Shown here piece after piece: positions 49,401 through 62,829 of a stretch of 64,000 nucleotides of DNA (position 1 is the stretch's first letter; each line of letters opens with the position of its first letter). Made by a program: the position numbers and the translations under genes. The DNA lies in NCBI GenBank assembly GCA_038496675.1, contig CM076660.1:9113117-9177116 (forward strand), read 5' to 3'. The DNA is from Rachycentron canadum. Taxonomy: Eukaryota > Chordata > Actinopteri > Carangiformes > Rachycentridae. The notes under the pieces were generated by a model, which worked only from the letters and a program-made list of their open reading frames with translations, did not search any database and was not told the DNA's origin.

Positions 49401-52400
49401 GAGCAATATTTTTTTTTCTCCAATGTCAGTGTTTTTGATGGAAAGCAATTAACCCAACTGTTCAACTTGTGCCCATAATGACTGTTTTCTCTCACCCCCC
49501 CATTCTCTCTGCTTTCTCTCTGTTCATTTTACTCACAATTCATTCTTTTTTTTTTTTTTTTCCGACTTACTTTCTTCTTCTTCATCACACTGTTCTCTGC
49601 TCCTCCACCTCTGCTTCTCTCTTCAGTCCAGCAAGGAAGATAAACTGTCCAGCCGTATTCAGAGCATGCTGGGCAATTACGACGAGATGAAAGAGCCCAT
49701 TGGTGACACACTTCCAAAGCTTGGCAGTAAACCTTCTAACAGCTCGTCTTCCTCAGAGGAGAAATCAGGCCCACCTTTGTTTGGCGGGGACCAGCGTGGT
49801 GTCAGTAGTGGTGGCAGCAGCCAGAGCAGTAAGTGGACTCCTGTTGGTTCTGCAGCAGGTGGATCTTCATCCCAATCCCAGAAACGCTCAGGACTCCCAG
49901 GTGGGCACAGCAACCAGAGGAGCAACGGAGGTAGTAGCGGCAGCAGTAGTAGCCAAAGACACGGAGGAGAGGTGCGGGAAAAGAAATCAAGTAAACATAG
50001 TGGAGGGTCTGAGCACTCAAAGTCACACACATCGAGTCCGGCCAAGGGCTCTCTAAGTTCCTCCAGCAGCAACAGCCACTCACGGAGCTCCTTGTCTGCC
50101 GAGCAGCATCAGAGCAAGGAGCGCTACCGCTCCAAGTCTCCACGAGACAGAGAGGCCAATTGGGACTCGCCCTCACGGGTCCACACCTCCTTCACCAGTG
50201 GACAGCACTCAAGTCAGGCCTTCCCCCCATCTCTCATGTCCAAGCCCGGCTCCATGCTGCAGAAGCCCACAGCCTATGTGCGGCCTATGGACGGCCAGGA
50301 AACAGCAGAACCCAAGAGCTCGCAGGCAGAAAGCTACAGCGGACAGTCGCACAGCAGCACCATGGGAGAGATGAAGTCCAACGGCAAGGCCTCGCTTTCC
50401 AAACTCAAGATCCCCTCACAACCTGTGGAGGTAAGGTGTCATCTACAAGCCTCCAGCTTCATTCTGCTTGTCATTTATTCTGAACCCTGCAGCTTGTGTT
50501 CACTATCCACTCAAAGGCCGTACTGTGTGTTTATGGGGGCTAAGCTATACATCTATGGTAATGAATGTTGCATGAAGATTTAAAATGGCAGACCTTTTTA
50601 ATGGCACATATATTCATAATGATGTAATAACTGAATTTAATTATCTCACAGTGTGTTACACATGGTCTGGCTGGACTCATAAGTCTCAAAATGCCTATAG
50701 AATGACTCATGTACTCAAAATGGAAGCCACCTCTCACCTGCTGCACTGACATCATGTTGTTTATGATCACATGTGCTGAGCATGATGTTTCTGTCTTTAG
50801 GGCTCCGGTGATGCCAACTGTGTCGATGAAATTCTGAAGGTATGTACATGATCGTATTTTGTTGAAAAAGGAGCTGAGTGTGAAGAGAAAAGCCTCGAGT
50901 TAATGAGAGAGAATTTTGTGTTACTCATACATCATCACTCATTTGCACATTTTTCCATGTGTTTTTTTTTTTTTTTTTTTCTTCTTCTTCTTGCTTTCTT
51001 TCAGGAAATGACTCAGTCGTGGCCCCCTCCGCTAACAGCCATCCACACCCCCTGCAAAACAGAACCCTCCAAGTTTCCATTCCCTACCAAGGTCAGCATT
51101 GCACCAGTGACTGTTGACTATTAGATTCAAATGATTACGTGTTGTGATTAATTAATAAGGTTTGATTGTTGGTTTATTACTCTTGTATGGTCCAGACAGC
51201 CCTTACATAACTCATGCAGCCAACCCAGAGAAACCTTGTTTAGTGCCTGTCTGAACTATAAAGAGATGGGATTTATTATTGATGTTTAATCTGATAGAAG
51301 GTCCAGGTACTTTTCAGCCAGTTTTGTGTTTCTTTCATTAACTTTTTGCATGTAAAAGTATATGGCCACAAAAAGTCTTTGATTCATTTAATATATTATT
51401 AACTGTGACCAATCTTTTGGAGTTAGAGGATGTTGGAGTATGAAAAAGCAAACAGTTTAGGAAAATAATCTTTCTTTTTTTTTTTTTACCTTTATACCTC
51501 AGGACTCTCATCCTTTTCCAAGTGGACACAGTGAGTATTACACACATTTCAGATCCAAATCTTGACAAAATATTTTTTAAAAAGCATATATTTCTAGTAC
51601 ATATGATTGTTTACTTATTGCTCATGAGCTCTTTTTTTTTTTTTTTTTTTTTAAAGAGCGAGGCAGCTCTTCCAAGAGCTCCAGCAGCCACCAGGCCAAA
51701 GCATGTGATGACCAGCCTACGTAAGTACTTCATCCTTTTCCTCTTTTCCTTCTTTCTCATCCCTTGTTTGTAGTTTTCCCAGTACAATTATAGAGCAGGA
51801 TACGAAAACAAATATTTATGGTGAATCAAAAAGCCTCAAGTAGCTAGACATGCATAGATAGCCTCTGTAAGTTATGTAGATGCATCCAGCACCCTCCCAC
51901 CTGCAGCTATTGCAGTGCTGTCATAAAATACAAAGATTTAATTATGTTTCATTCCTGTATCTCAGTATGCTGGAAGATGACCTGAAGCTGAGCAGCAGTG
52001 AAGATAGTGATGTAGAACAGGACCCTGCAAAGAATGCCTCAAGGAACACATCAGCAAGGTGAAGCATAGCAAATTTACTTTTGTGAAACTTGATTGCCAA
52101 GCTTTTGTTGCAAATTAGGGAGGTAAAAAAATTATTTTTGAAAGCGAACAGCGCACTTTGCCTGTGGCGTCTCTAGGTTCATTGGTACAATGAAGAGTTC
52201 ACATGTGCAATAAATGTACATCAGTCACATGTCTGTCATAGTCTTTATTGTTATTTCTCAAAGTATTTTAACAATTTTTCAAATTCTAATTTATTTTTTT
52301 ATTTTTGAAAATCCAGTTTGCATTTTCCAAAACATGGCAATTATATCACAGCATATTAATATCGCTTGTAGATGCTTACTAAAGTTAAACTGTTTCTCAC

Positions 52401-55400
52401 AAAATAAACAACAATAAGGTCCTTGTTGCAGCAGTAGGTGGTGCGTCTGTTTAGTGGTGTTGAATCTCTTGGTTGAAAATGTGCTGTTTCATATTGAACT
52501 GATCAAAATGCAACTGAAGATGCAGTGTACACCTTTCGCACACAATATAATATGATCTGACTCTCTCTTCTGTAATGGCAGCAATAACAGTGAAGGAGCG
52601 GAGCAATCGAGGGATGACTCCAGCAGCCACAGTGGCTCAGAGAGCAGCTCAGGCTCAGACAGCGAGAGTGAAAGCAGCACGACAGACAGCGAAGCCAACG
52701 AGCACCCACGGCCCGCCTCTCCTGAAGTAATGATTACGCTGTAACTTTGTACAAAGCTGTAGTGTGGCCTAATGATAACTTGGCTGAACTATTTTTTTCA
52801 TTGGCACTAACTCTGTCCTATTTTTTGCATTGAGATAGTTATAACACATTCTTTTCTTCTGCCAAAAATACCTTCTTTCTTTTTTTCCCCCCCTCAATGT
52901 TTGACTTGTTCTCATGCATGAATTTTGCTCACCAAGACAATTTCTTACCTATGTGTATTCTCTGATTCAGCCTGAACAACCCATGGCCAACAAGTGGCAG
53001 CTGGACAACTGGTTTAAGAAGGCCAAGCAGTTCTCCCCAGCATCTCCAGTGGACAATAGTAATGTTCCAACCAAGTGCAAGAAAGAGGGCAGAGATAATA
53101 GCTCAGGACGTGGCTATGGTAGCCAGGGAGGGGGGTCAAAAGACTCAGTGGCACCCACCCCAAGTAGGGACCTACGGGCAGCACAAAAGGGTGCAGAGGG
53201 TGGCCGTGGCCGACAAAAATCCCCTGCCCAGAGTGAGGGTGGCGCGAATCCACGAATCCGTGTGGGTAAAAAACAACCCAAAAAGTCTGAGAAGCCCCCA
53301 GTGGTAGAAGAACCCAAGGGAGGTCTGAGAGTGGAGAGTGAGCCAGCTCCAGAGATACCTCCTCATCGGCCCAAAGCCGCCACTAAGGGTTCCCGCAAAC
53401 CGAGCATCAAGAAAGAACCTAAATCCTCTCCTAGGCCGACTGCAGCTGCTGTTACCACCACTGTGGATAAGCGCAAAGCAAAGGCTCCCACCAAGACTTC
53501 CCAGCAGAAGTCTCGTGAGTTTGTCGATACAGACTCTTCATCGTCTGACTCTGAGGGGAATGAAAGCAACCCGTCCTCATCACAGACACCCAAATACACA
53601 GAGAGCATCAGGACCCCTGTGTGTGTTTTTTCTCCAATGGAGGAGAAAGAGCTGTTGTCTCCACTGAGTGACCCTGAGGAGCGCTACCCTGCGAGGCCAC
53701 CTCAGCAGCAGGTTTTACTAGTGAAAATAGGTCAGTTGAAAATGCATTTGATGAAATAGTCTTATAATACAAATTCTCAGTGCATTTTTTTTTTTTTTTT
53801 TTTTTTACACTTGTCTAGATTGAGTGTACTTTGGCCCAAGTTAAAGCATACCCTACCCTTCCCCTTCCCTTCCCCTTTACTTCCCTTTTCCTACAGATCT
53901 CAGTTTGCTGTCAAGGATCCCAGGGCGGCCCTACAAGGAGCCTGTAGAGATAAAAGTGGAGAGGGACGACTCTTTAGACAGGGAGAGCAAAGATTTCAGC
54001 AAACAGAGCTCTGAGAAGAGCTCCAGCAAGGCCAAGAGGAAACACAAGGTAAAATGAATTTCATTGTTTTTAAATGCTTTCCATTAGATTTTTTTTTCCT
54101 TTTCTTTTTTTGCTTTAAGGAGAGTGAATGTAAGAGCATCTCACTGTTCCTTTCACTTCAAAAATTTTTTTTCCCAGAGAAAAACCTCTTATTTTGATCT
54201 TTGTTGGTGGAAGTTAGCACTTTAATTAGCTTTCTAACAGGATGTGTCTAAACATAACCTACAGATTTCCATCAAAGCAAGAATCTGCTTTGAGCCAAGG
54301 AACAATTGATTACATTTTGGTGATGATCCAGAACTAAAGTTTCTGCTATTAGATGATTCTGCATTTTTTTTTTTTAATCATAGCTTTGAAACTACCAGAG
54401 AAAGAGATAGGAGTCATGTGTCATTGAGCACTGGCAGAAGGTTGTACTGTACCTCCAAAGAGTTAAAGTACTAGTGCAATTTTCTATGCGTCTTCAGATT
54501 AGTTCCTACATAGGTATTTACACACACCAATAAGTCTGAATATCCTTTTTAATGTGTATTAACTTTGGATTTTATGTAATCTCCATATCTTTAGAATGAT
54601 GAAGAAGGCACCAAGCCAGAGAGCAAGCGATGCAAACTAGAGGATAAGTCTCTATCTCATCATAAAAACAGCAGTAAAGAGTGAGTATTTTTCCTCCTCC
54701 ATCATTCACAGTTAACAGCTCTGAAGTTTTATTTTCATGCTCTTAGTGTTAAATGACCTTGCATGTTAACATTTAATCTTTGGGTGTTAATATTTTGTGA
54801 TGTGGGTCAAAGTACTGCTACAGAGCAGGTCAATGTAAGTACCACAAAGTATATGTATTAAAACAATGACTCATGTCCCATCAGGTCCAAGAGGTCTTTG
54901 GAGAAAAAAGAGGAGCCAGTCCCTTCTCCTTCCATGTCAGGTCTGCAACGGACACCCAAGGCAGAGCATCCGAGTCGGAAGAGGACAGTCAGCCAGTCCT
55001 CTACCTCTCTGTCCAGTGGCACAGGAAGTGGCAAGGAGGGGAGCCACAGCACCAAGGGCAACTCCACCTCCAAACACAGAAAAGGCGACGACAAAGGACG
55101 CAGCACACGTGATGGCAAGGTAACATTACCGCCAGGACATTTGCTGTCTGTGTGAGTACCTGGCAAACACTGAAGTATATGAGTGCAGTCTTTGATCATC
55201 TTTGCCAACTGTGCAGTGTGTTTCCCTGGGGAAACTTGATTAACCAAGTTGTTCTTGTAGAAGAAGGTGAAAGGTTGAGAACATAGCAACTTTTAGATAT
55301 GATTTAAGTCACTAATGAATGTTTACACTCTGTCTAACCAGCAGCTAATCACTATAATAGTTTGGTATAATAGTCTATATATTGTATATACCCAATATCC

Positions 55401-58400
55401 ATAGAGTGCAGTGTATTTCTGCCTTCTGATTTTTTTTTTTTTTAATACACACTCGCCCTTTTCTCCATTTTATCCTTCACTTCAAACACCAGGCCCCTTA
55501 TTCCTGAAACTTTATTCCCTCTCTCTTGCTGTCTCTGCAGGAGAAATCCTTAAAGGGCTGTGATAACCAGCTGGCTGTGCCTCCGCTCTCCACAGACGGC
55601 TCCAAGTCTCAAAGATCCAAGCTGGTGTTTGAGGACAGGTAAGAGGAGCTCTTTCCACTGTGGATAACCCCACAGTGGGATATACAGAAAGAACGGCTGT
55701 GGGGATCTAGGGTTGCCTTTGATGCATAAAGCTGTAGGAGGCTGGGGAGGTCACGAATAGATGTGGCTGCGTGCAGGAAAGGTGACGTAAATTTCCATTT
55801 TAAAAGGTCCTCTGCTGGGAGTCTTTGTCCTTTTCATGCTAGTAAAGAAACAACATAGTCTTGCTTCTTAAGTTTGTCTTTTGTTTCAGGGGATTTATTT
55901 AAGAAAAGAATTTATGTTTAATGACAGGGTCTGTGCTTAGAGTAGATTGATGCAGAAACTGTGCTATAATAGTGCTATAAATGCATTTATTACTAAATGC
56001 TTCAGCTTTGAACAGGTTTGGTTTGACCTTGTTATCAATTTTGTTTCAGGGTCCATTCAGCTGATCACTACTTACAAGAGGCCAAGAAGCTTAAACACAA
56101 TGCAGATGCACTGGTAAGAGCCCAAAGACAGTTCACATGTGAAATGGAGATGTTGCACTGTTAGATAGACGCAAAGGCATTAAAGGAAAAATGGGTATAA
56201 TACAAACTCTAGAACTTTAAACCATGGAGCTTTCAACAAATGTCATTTTATTGAAGAAATTGATGTGATTGTATGGTATTTATTGAGCTGACTGGGAATT
56301 TAACAGGGAAATTAACTTCCCTGGCCTTATTTTTTTTTAACTGTTTGTTTGGGGGTTTTTTTGTGCAAAAAAAACAAAAAAAAAAAGGAAAATGAGTTTC
56401 TTACTGCCGTAACAAGAGCTGGAGGTTACATTTAAGTGCATGTCTGGTATCAGTTACTTAACCTGGAGATTATGAGATACCTGACGCTGCTACCTGATAT
56501 TACCATTAAAAATCATTGAAAATTATCCTGACTCTTATGTAAATGCAAATCTAAGAACAAACACAAATAGATGCAGAATTCAGCAGTAACATTTATAATA
56601 TTTGACATAATTTTTTTATTATTGACTTTTTTTATTTATTTATTTATTTTTTTATTTTTTTACATTTTTCTGTAATGTAGCTTGATTACAATTAATCTAT
56701 ACCACAATTCATTGAAGGGTTTTACATAATCCACATGAAGTCATAGTAGTAGTTATGTATGTATATACCAGGTTAAAAGCTTGTCAAATTAAAAGCCAGC
56801 AAACAGCAATTAGCTCTCTACAGGGAAAGAGATGGGAAAGGAAACGTAATATTTGACTGGTACATGCTCTCTGACTCAGTAGCGGTATTTAATTTTCTGC
56901 TATATCCCTGTTCTTCCTTTTTATAGTTGGACCGTTTTGAGAAGGCAGTTTACTACCTGGATGCTGTGGTGTCTTTCGTTGAATGTGGTAACGCTTTGGA
57001 GAAGAGCGCCCAAGAGGCCAAGTCTCCCTTCCCCATGTATGCTGAAACTGTGGAGCTCATCAAGTAAGTCCAAACAGAAATACCTTCATTACTTCATCAC
57101 TTCTGGGGAATTCTCCCATACATATGAAAAGAAGTTGCTCAAACCCTCTGTCACTGAACACACTGAGGTTAAAGTGAGGTTGAAGCTGTATTGTGTTTAA
57201 TGTAGGCGCTAAGTTACAGCAAGAAAGAAAAGTTATAGTAACTCTTTAACGCCCACTTTTTGTTTGTGTATTCAATGAAACTATTACTGAAATAAATGTT
57301 TCTATAGTGACTTAAGCAGTTGTTTCTCTCAGAAACTGATTGTTTGCTCTGTCTGTGCATTCAGATACACTATGAAGTTAAAAAGCTATATGGCCCCAGA
57401 TGCTACTTCAGCAGACAAGAGGCTAGCTGTGCTGTGGTAAGTACGCTAACTTCAGGTGGATTTCCATTTGATGTGGTAGTGTTGTATTGTTGCCTTTAAG
57501 CTACTACTCAAAGATTGTTGCTATTTGATGAAGAGAAGTTGGGTCTACATATCTCTGGCCGTTGCCTCTTTTAAGAAAGTTTTGATCAATAACGATCAAT
57601 TTCTTTTTCCAGCCTACGATGCCAGTCCCTCCTCTACCTGCGGTTATTCAAGCTGAGGAAAGACAGTGCACTAAAATACTCCAAAACACTCACCGAACAC
57701 TTAAAGGTACATTTTTTTTTCCAATAAAGTGAAATCTAGTTTTGTTTGGCAAACCTTCAAAATCACAGGAACACATTAGAGATTCCATCAATACAGTTGT
57801 CTCTCACTCTGTGAGTGTATAACCTGCTTCCTGTCTGTGTACATAATGTCCTTCCCCTCATTTTCTTTGGCAGAATTCTCTGAGTAACACCCAGGCTCCC
57901 TCTCCTGGAATGGGAAAGTAAGTCATGTCCTTCTTTGCACTTTGGAGATTAAATGCAATCGTAAAAGAGAAATCCCTGTTTCCCCACACGAGCATTGACT
58001 GTTGAGAGAAAAAGTGTCTGAATTAGATTAGAATTTTTCCAGTTTGGCAATGTCTCAAATAGTTAGGAAAAACACTGGAAATAGTGTTTTCTAGTCCTAG
58101 ATACCTGCTGACCTGCTATAATGTAGCTTTTTTTTTTTTTTTTTTTTTTTTCCATCTTGTGAAGAAGAATTAGAAGTTAATGAGTCATACTGGGCAGACG
58201 TCAGAAATGATTAGATACATTCTGCTATGGATTGTTTTCAGTTTGGGCTTAGTATACTGAAATTTCTGGCCTTGTCTCTGTCTCCGTTTCCTGATGCAGT
58301 AAGGCAGCAGGTATGCCCTCTCCAGTTTCTCCCAAACTGTCCCCGGGCACGGCCAGTGGCTACTCAACAGTCAGCAGCAGCAGCAGCGCCAGCTCGTCTG

Positions 58401-58984
58401 TGACCATACCTCAACGTATCCACCAGATGGCTGCCAGCTACGTCCAGGTCACCTCCAACTTCCTGTACGCCACCGAGGTTTGGGACCAAGCTGAGCAACT
58501 ATCCAAGGAGCAGAAAGGTAAATCTTGAAAACTGGGTTTGATGTTGTTGATGAACTTGCTAAACCATTACCAACACATATACAACAATGTAGAAGTATTC
58601 TTAGTTGGTTTGTTTGTTTTTTGTTTTGTTTTGTTTGTTTTTTTTGTTGCTGAAATCTGTTGCAACTGACACTCGTTGCAGTGTTGCACTATTGTTGCTT
58701 GTCGTGATCCCACTCTCTCCCTTCTGTACTGAACTGATACTTGTGTGCAGTTCTAGTTGCTTTGATAGCCCATTCATTGTTTGAGTCATGTATAAAGCAG
58801 TTTCTTTGCAGTTTTTCCTGATTTACTATGACATTTCCACTTTCACTGTGTCCCAGACTTCTTCCTGGAGTTGGACAAGGTGATGGGTCCTCTGATCTTC
58901 AACACCAGCAGTATGACAGAACTGGTGCGTTACACACGGCAGGGCCTCCACTGGCTACGCCTGGACGCAAAGCTTATTCCCTAG
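46490..58984 (+). CDS. AFF4: AFF4, scaffold of the super elongation complex
   Basis: Twenty coding exons: 46490-46615, 49627-50430, 50801-50839, 51005-51091, 51503-51530, 51657-51720, 51966-52058, 52582-52726, 52971-53730, 53897-54048, 54595-54680, 54885-55119, 55541-55638, 56050-56113, 56927-57063, 57365-57436, 57613-57706, 57874-57917, 58300-58517, 58857-58984. They total 3474 nt and 1157 residues, all GT-AG with consistent phases. It begins [20 protein letters not shown]. Known AFF4 contact sites are visible: the P-TEFb-binding segment (about 33-70, SPLFPEPYKV then LSSRIQSMLGNY); the ALF degron KPTAYVRPMDG at 255-265; the ELL-binding segment (about 300-352); a Ser/Asp-rich transactivation part; the AF9/ENL-binding motif VKIDLSLLSRIP (from about 713, across an exon junction); and the C-terminal homology domain (about 900-1157, ending HWLRLDAKLIP). 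AFF4 holds P-TEFb, ELL and AF9/ENL together to release paused RNA polymerase II (family knowledge). The frame is intact. Confidence 0.97.
51503..51530 (+). other. AFF4: 28-nt AFF4 microexon
   Basis: The exon reads DSHPFPSGH plus one base. It has a CTCAG acceptor, a GTGAGT donor and phases that fit both neighbours. Together with the next exon (64 nt) it replaces a longer, divergent segment of human AFF4. Skipping it alone would break the frame. Confidence 0.8.
53841..53896 (+). other. AFF4: Long C/T tract before AFF4 exon 53897-54048
   Basis: An almost pure pyrimidine stretch with CCCTT/CCCCTT units runs into the CTACAG acceptor. It is a very strong splicing polypyrimidine tract and, as a purine-pyrimidine mirror-like run, could also form triplex DNA. 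Confidence 0.7.
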
Positions 58985-61900
58985 CGAGGACTCACTCCCT
59001 GCCCACTGCTTCCACACACACATTCACACACATACACACACGCCACCTCAGCCTCTTGTGCTCAGCAACATGTGCTCAGCAACATGTGCTCAAAGACACA
59101 CGCATGTCCTCAACAACACAAACACACAAATAATTGTGTACTGTATGCAGAGACACACACGTACACACACACACAGTCCACCTCTGGTCCTTCATGTACA
59201 CGCAGGTGACGAACTTCTCAGACATATCTCCAACACTGTGTCCATTTTCTACACCAGCTTGCCAAAAACACTGAGCAATTTAGAAACATCTCACACCTTC
59301 GACGGCACCACACAGGGAGAAGCATCAGAAACTGCAATGCAGGAATAAAAAGAGCTTATCGCCATACTTCATATATCGGCATTCTTACAAAATCTTTGAA
59401 GGCCATGTTTTTATGTCCTTGGCATGGAAGCGCTGGATGAATTATTTATTATGAATACACTAAAAATGGGGTTTGGTTTATAGGCTACTTTTTGGCTTTT
59501 AACTTTTTTCTTTTACTTTGTTTCACCAAAGTACCTCCCATGAACACCAAAGGTGCTTTAAAATGAAGGTTTCTCTTTATCATTTTTGTGCCTTGTATGT
59601 AAGCTACAGGAAAACAAACAGTCACTCGTCATATCTGAATTCCTTTTTTTTTTTTTTTTTTTGGCTATAGCCACAGTTTTCATTTTATACATTTTTACAC
59701 ATTCATCAATTAATGGAAGCTGGCAACAATTGTGTTTTTAACATGTGTTCGACAGTGACAAAGATGGTGTTGGCCACCATTAATTAAGCTTCTAACCATT
59801 TTGATTGATCTCCCCTTCAAGTCTCCAGGCACTAGAGATTAATCTTGGAGCATAAGGAGCATAAGGACTGTAGGAAGGGCTACTCTGCACAGCAGTTTAC
59901 TACTTCTGATACACACATAGATATATAAATGCTCTAATAGAAGCTTTATTGATCAGCGTATTTGTTTTCAGAATCATGAACTTGTTTTTGTCCTGTTTAG
60001 AAAATGAAATGTTGGGCATCCCCTGGAGGCCTTGTCAGAAGCAGTATGGCCTCTAGGGGTTGCTAGCAGGGGTTTTTAGATTCTCTGCCTTCATAAAATT
60101 GATCATTGATTTACATTCAGTAAAAGAGATTTGCTGTTTCTTTGACGCTCTAGAACGCAAGTCTCTTCCTATGAAATGTTTTTACCCTTGTAGCTACATT
60201 GACCGAGCGATGTCCTTGAGGATCAGTCACTTCCACTCAGTGTTATTCTGGTTTTGTTTTTAATCCCCTTGTTTGCTCGAGTGCATTTTTCTAAGAAACA
60301 GCAGGGAGTGTCTTAAGTGTTGAAGATTGTATTCAATTACATATACACTAGTAATTTTCATCGCCGTTTAGTAAAACTGGGCCTGTGTGACCACTGATTA
60401 GACACAACTAAAGCAAATTCTGAAAGGCAAGATGGTCTTTAGAGAGGCAAACTCACCAGTGATGCCAATTAGCAGTGTTGCATTTGTAGAACAAAGATTT
60501 TTAAATCTATGATTATATATTTCAAATAAGGAGTATAAACAGGCAATATAGATTTTATTTATATACCAAGCAGTTTTTTTTTTCTTCTGGCCAAGCAGAA
60601 GTATAACGTTTCAAATGCATAAGTTTAAAACAGGGTTGAACAGGGGTTATAAGATGCGAAGTATTTGTATATGTAATTGTTCCTATTTAAACTTTAAAAC
60701 CTTAATCATACTTGTATTACAGGACATTAGACAAATGTTTAAGCTAGTAGTTGATACTATGGTTCAGCAGGCAGGGGGGATATGACAGTAACTGTGTTTG
60801 GCAGCTGGCCAGATACCAATATCTTTGTTGTCTAAAATTATCAAAATTTTTTTTTTTTTTTTCGGAACAGCAGTGGTTTTGATTGAAGACGTTTCACAGT
60901 TGACATTTTGGTGTTTGGTAATGATCATTGACATACAGGACTGTCTGGTTTGTGGTTATTTTTTTTTAGCCCACTTCCTACTAAAACATGCTGGAAATAT
61001 TAAAGCCTGGACCAAGTAGTATTCATGGAAACTATTACTGGCTGATTTAGTTTTAGTCCATGGAAGATGAGTTTAGATAAGTCTGAAGTGCCAGACAGTT
61101 AAACACCTGTGGTCTTTAACTGTCTTGCACTTTTCCTCTATTTTAAAAGTTCATTTTGGTGTAGGTTTTTGATTTGACACCACCATTTTCATCTCAGCAA
61201 AACAAAACTGAAGAATTACTATGTGGCCCAGGTTTTACCTTTTTGTGTTGTCTTTTTTTGTTTTCTTTCCTTCACTGGCTCCCTGGCCTTTATTGTAGGA
61301 GGGGATACTGTTATTTCCTCTTGCACTTGAAAAAGAGAAAGTCAGAGGAGGTATTATTTTAATCTATGCAGGATTTTTTTAAAAAGAGATCCGTTTCTGT
61401 GGAAAAAGTTTAATTTTTAGGCTTGGGATTTTTTTCCCCTCTTCTTTTTTTTCCGCCTCAGCGAGAAACCTGTTTAACTCAAGTGTCCAATGCCTTTAGC
61501 TTTTGCAATTTTGTGTACTGGTTTAGTATATGTGTGTATATAGATCTGTTTTTATAACCAAACACCGATGGCTTGAGCCATTTTGTACTTAAAGCTGGAG
61601 GCCACTTTTCTCATAGGAATTCTTCTGTGGGTTTTGCCAGCCCAGTCAATGTCTTCATACACTGGTACACTTTGTAAGTACAGGTCCGCGCCTCTTGTAG
61701 TCAAATGTACAAATTTAGCATTAGAATAATTTTTAACTGTTTGCTACTCACACTTATTTATTTTTCTGCCCCTTTCCTTAATGTTTTTTTTTTTCTATTT
61801 TGCCTTTTTAAGGAGTACCATTTTATGAAAGAGGAAGATGTAAATGTATTGGGGTTGTTCATGATGAGATTTCATTGTAAGTAGTAATTAATATTAATTC

Positions 61901-62815
61901 TAACTTTAAAGAATCCAGGGTAAGATGAGTTTTTTTGACATTCAGTAGGAAGATGTTAACACTTGCATGTTTCTATTTAAATACAAATGTATAAATTGTA
62001 AATATAACATTTCTTTAAGGGTGAATTTCTACTACAGGTTGACATTTTTATTAAATTTAAAAATCCTGTAAATACATTTGTGAGATACTTTATGCACATT
62101 TTTTTTTTTCTCTGTGGGCTTTTCTGTTCTCGTCTTCTTCCAAGCTGTTACAGATGACATCCCAGTCTCTTAACACTGTATATCAAATTGATTTCTCAGT
62201 CCTCTTCTTACTGTGCTCGTATACATGTGTTCTGCTTCACTGTCTCTCAGTATCATGTCAACACATAATCATTAATGTCTCTAGATCCAAGTGCGAATAT
62301 TTTGTCTTCTCTGTATTTGATATGGAGGCGTGTACTTTTCATGAAATGTATATTGTTAATCTCATGGGATGGATGGATGGCGTGTACAGTCTGTAATGTA
62401 GAACCACGTCTGTTTCTTCCTCACAAGAGAGATGTATTTACTACGTGTCCCTTTTGAACAATTGGTCCAACATGTCTTTTGAAACAGAGGTATTTCTCTA
62501 CACATCAAAACAGTTGTAGCAGTTTATACAGTATGTTGTATAACACCTTTTTTCTAAGTCATCTCTAAAGTGAGACCTACAGCATACACTATGTACAATA
62601 GTCTAAATTGGATTAGTTTTAAGAGAACTGATGATAGAGATACTATATATGATGGATGCAATATGATTAAAGGTACTCATTGAGTTTGATCTTCAAACTT
62701 AGGTTATGTAATTTAAAAGCATTCTTGTGAAGTGAGTATTAATTGTGACTAATGAGAGTCTGTCCTGAATATTCTTTGTATTTTGCCGTATTGAGAATAA
62801 AATATATATGGATAT
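58985..62815 (+). other. AFF4: AFF4 3' UTR (about 3.8 kb)
   Basis: Starts after the TAG at 58982-58984. It opens with CA-rich sequence and three 14-bp tandem units (TGTGCTCAGCAACA type, 59057-59098). Later it contains Pumilio-type words TGTATATA (61535-61542) and TGTAAATA (61997-62004 and 62067-62074), and two TTGCACT words (61125-61131, 61321-61327) matching the miR-130/301 seed. The best terminal signal is AATAAA at 62796-62801. Long 3' UTRs are usual for vertebrate AFF4. Confidence 0.65.
62796..62801 (+). terminator. AFF4: Candidate AFF4 polyadenylation signal
   Basis: AATAAA in the phrase GAGAATAAAATATATATGG, followed about 20-30 nt later by GT-rich sequence (GGGAGGTGTAC). It is the last strong signal before unrelated spacer. 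Confidence 0.6.
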
Positions 62816-62829
62816 GTTTAAGGGAGGTG

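Noticed and set aside
59020..59180. Histidine/threonine-rich open frames after the AFF4 stop
   Set aside because: CA-rich low-complexity 3' UTR; the conserved AFF4 C-terminus already ends at 58984.
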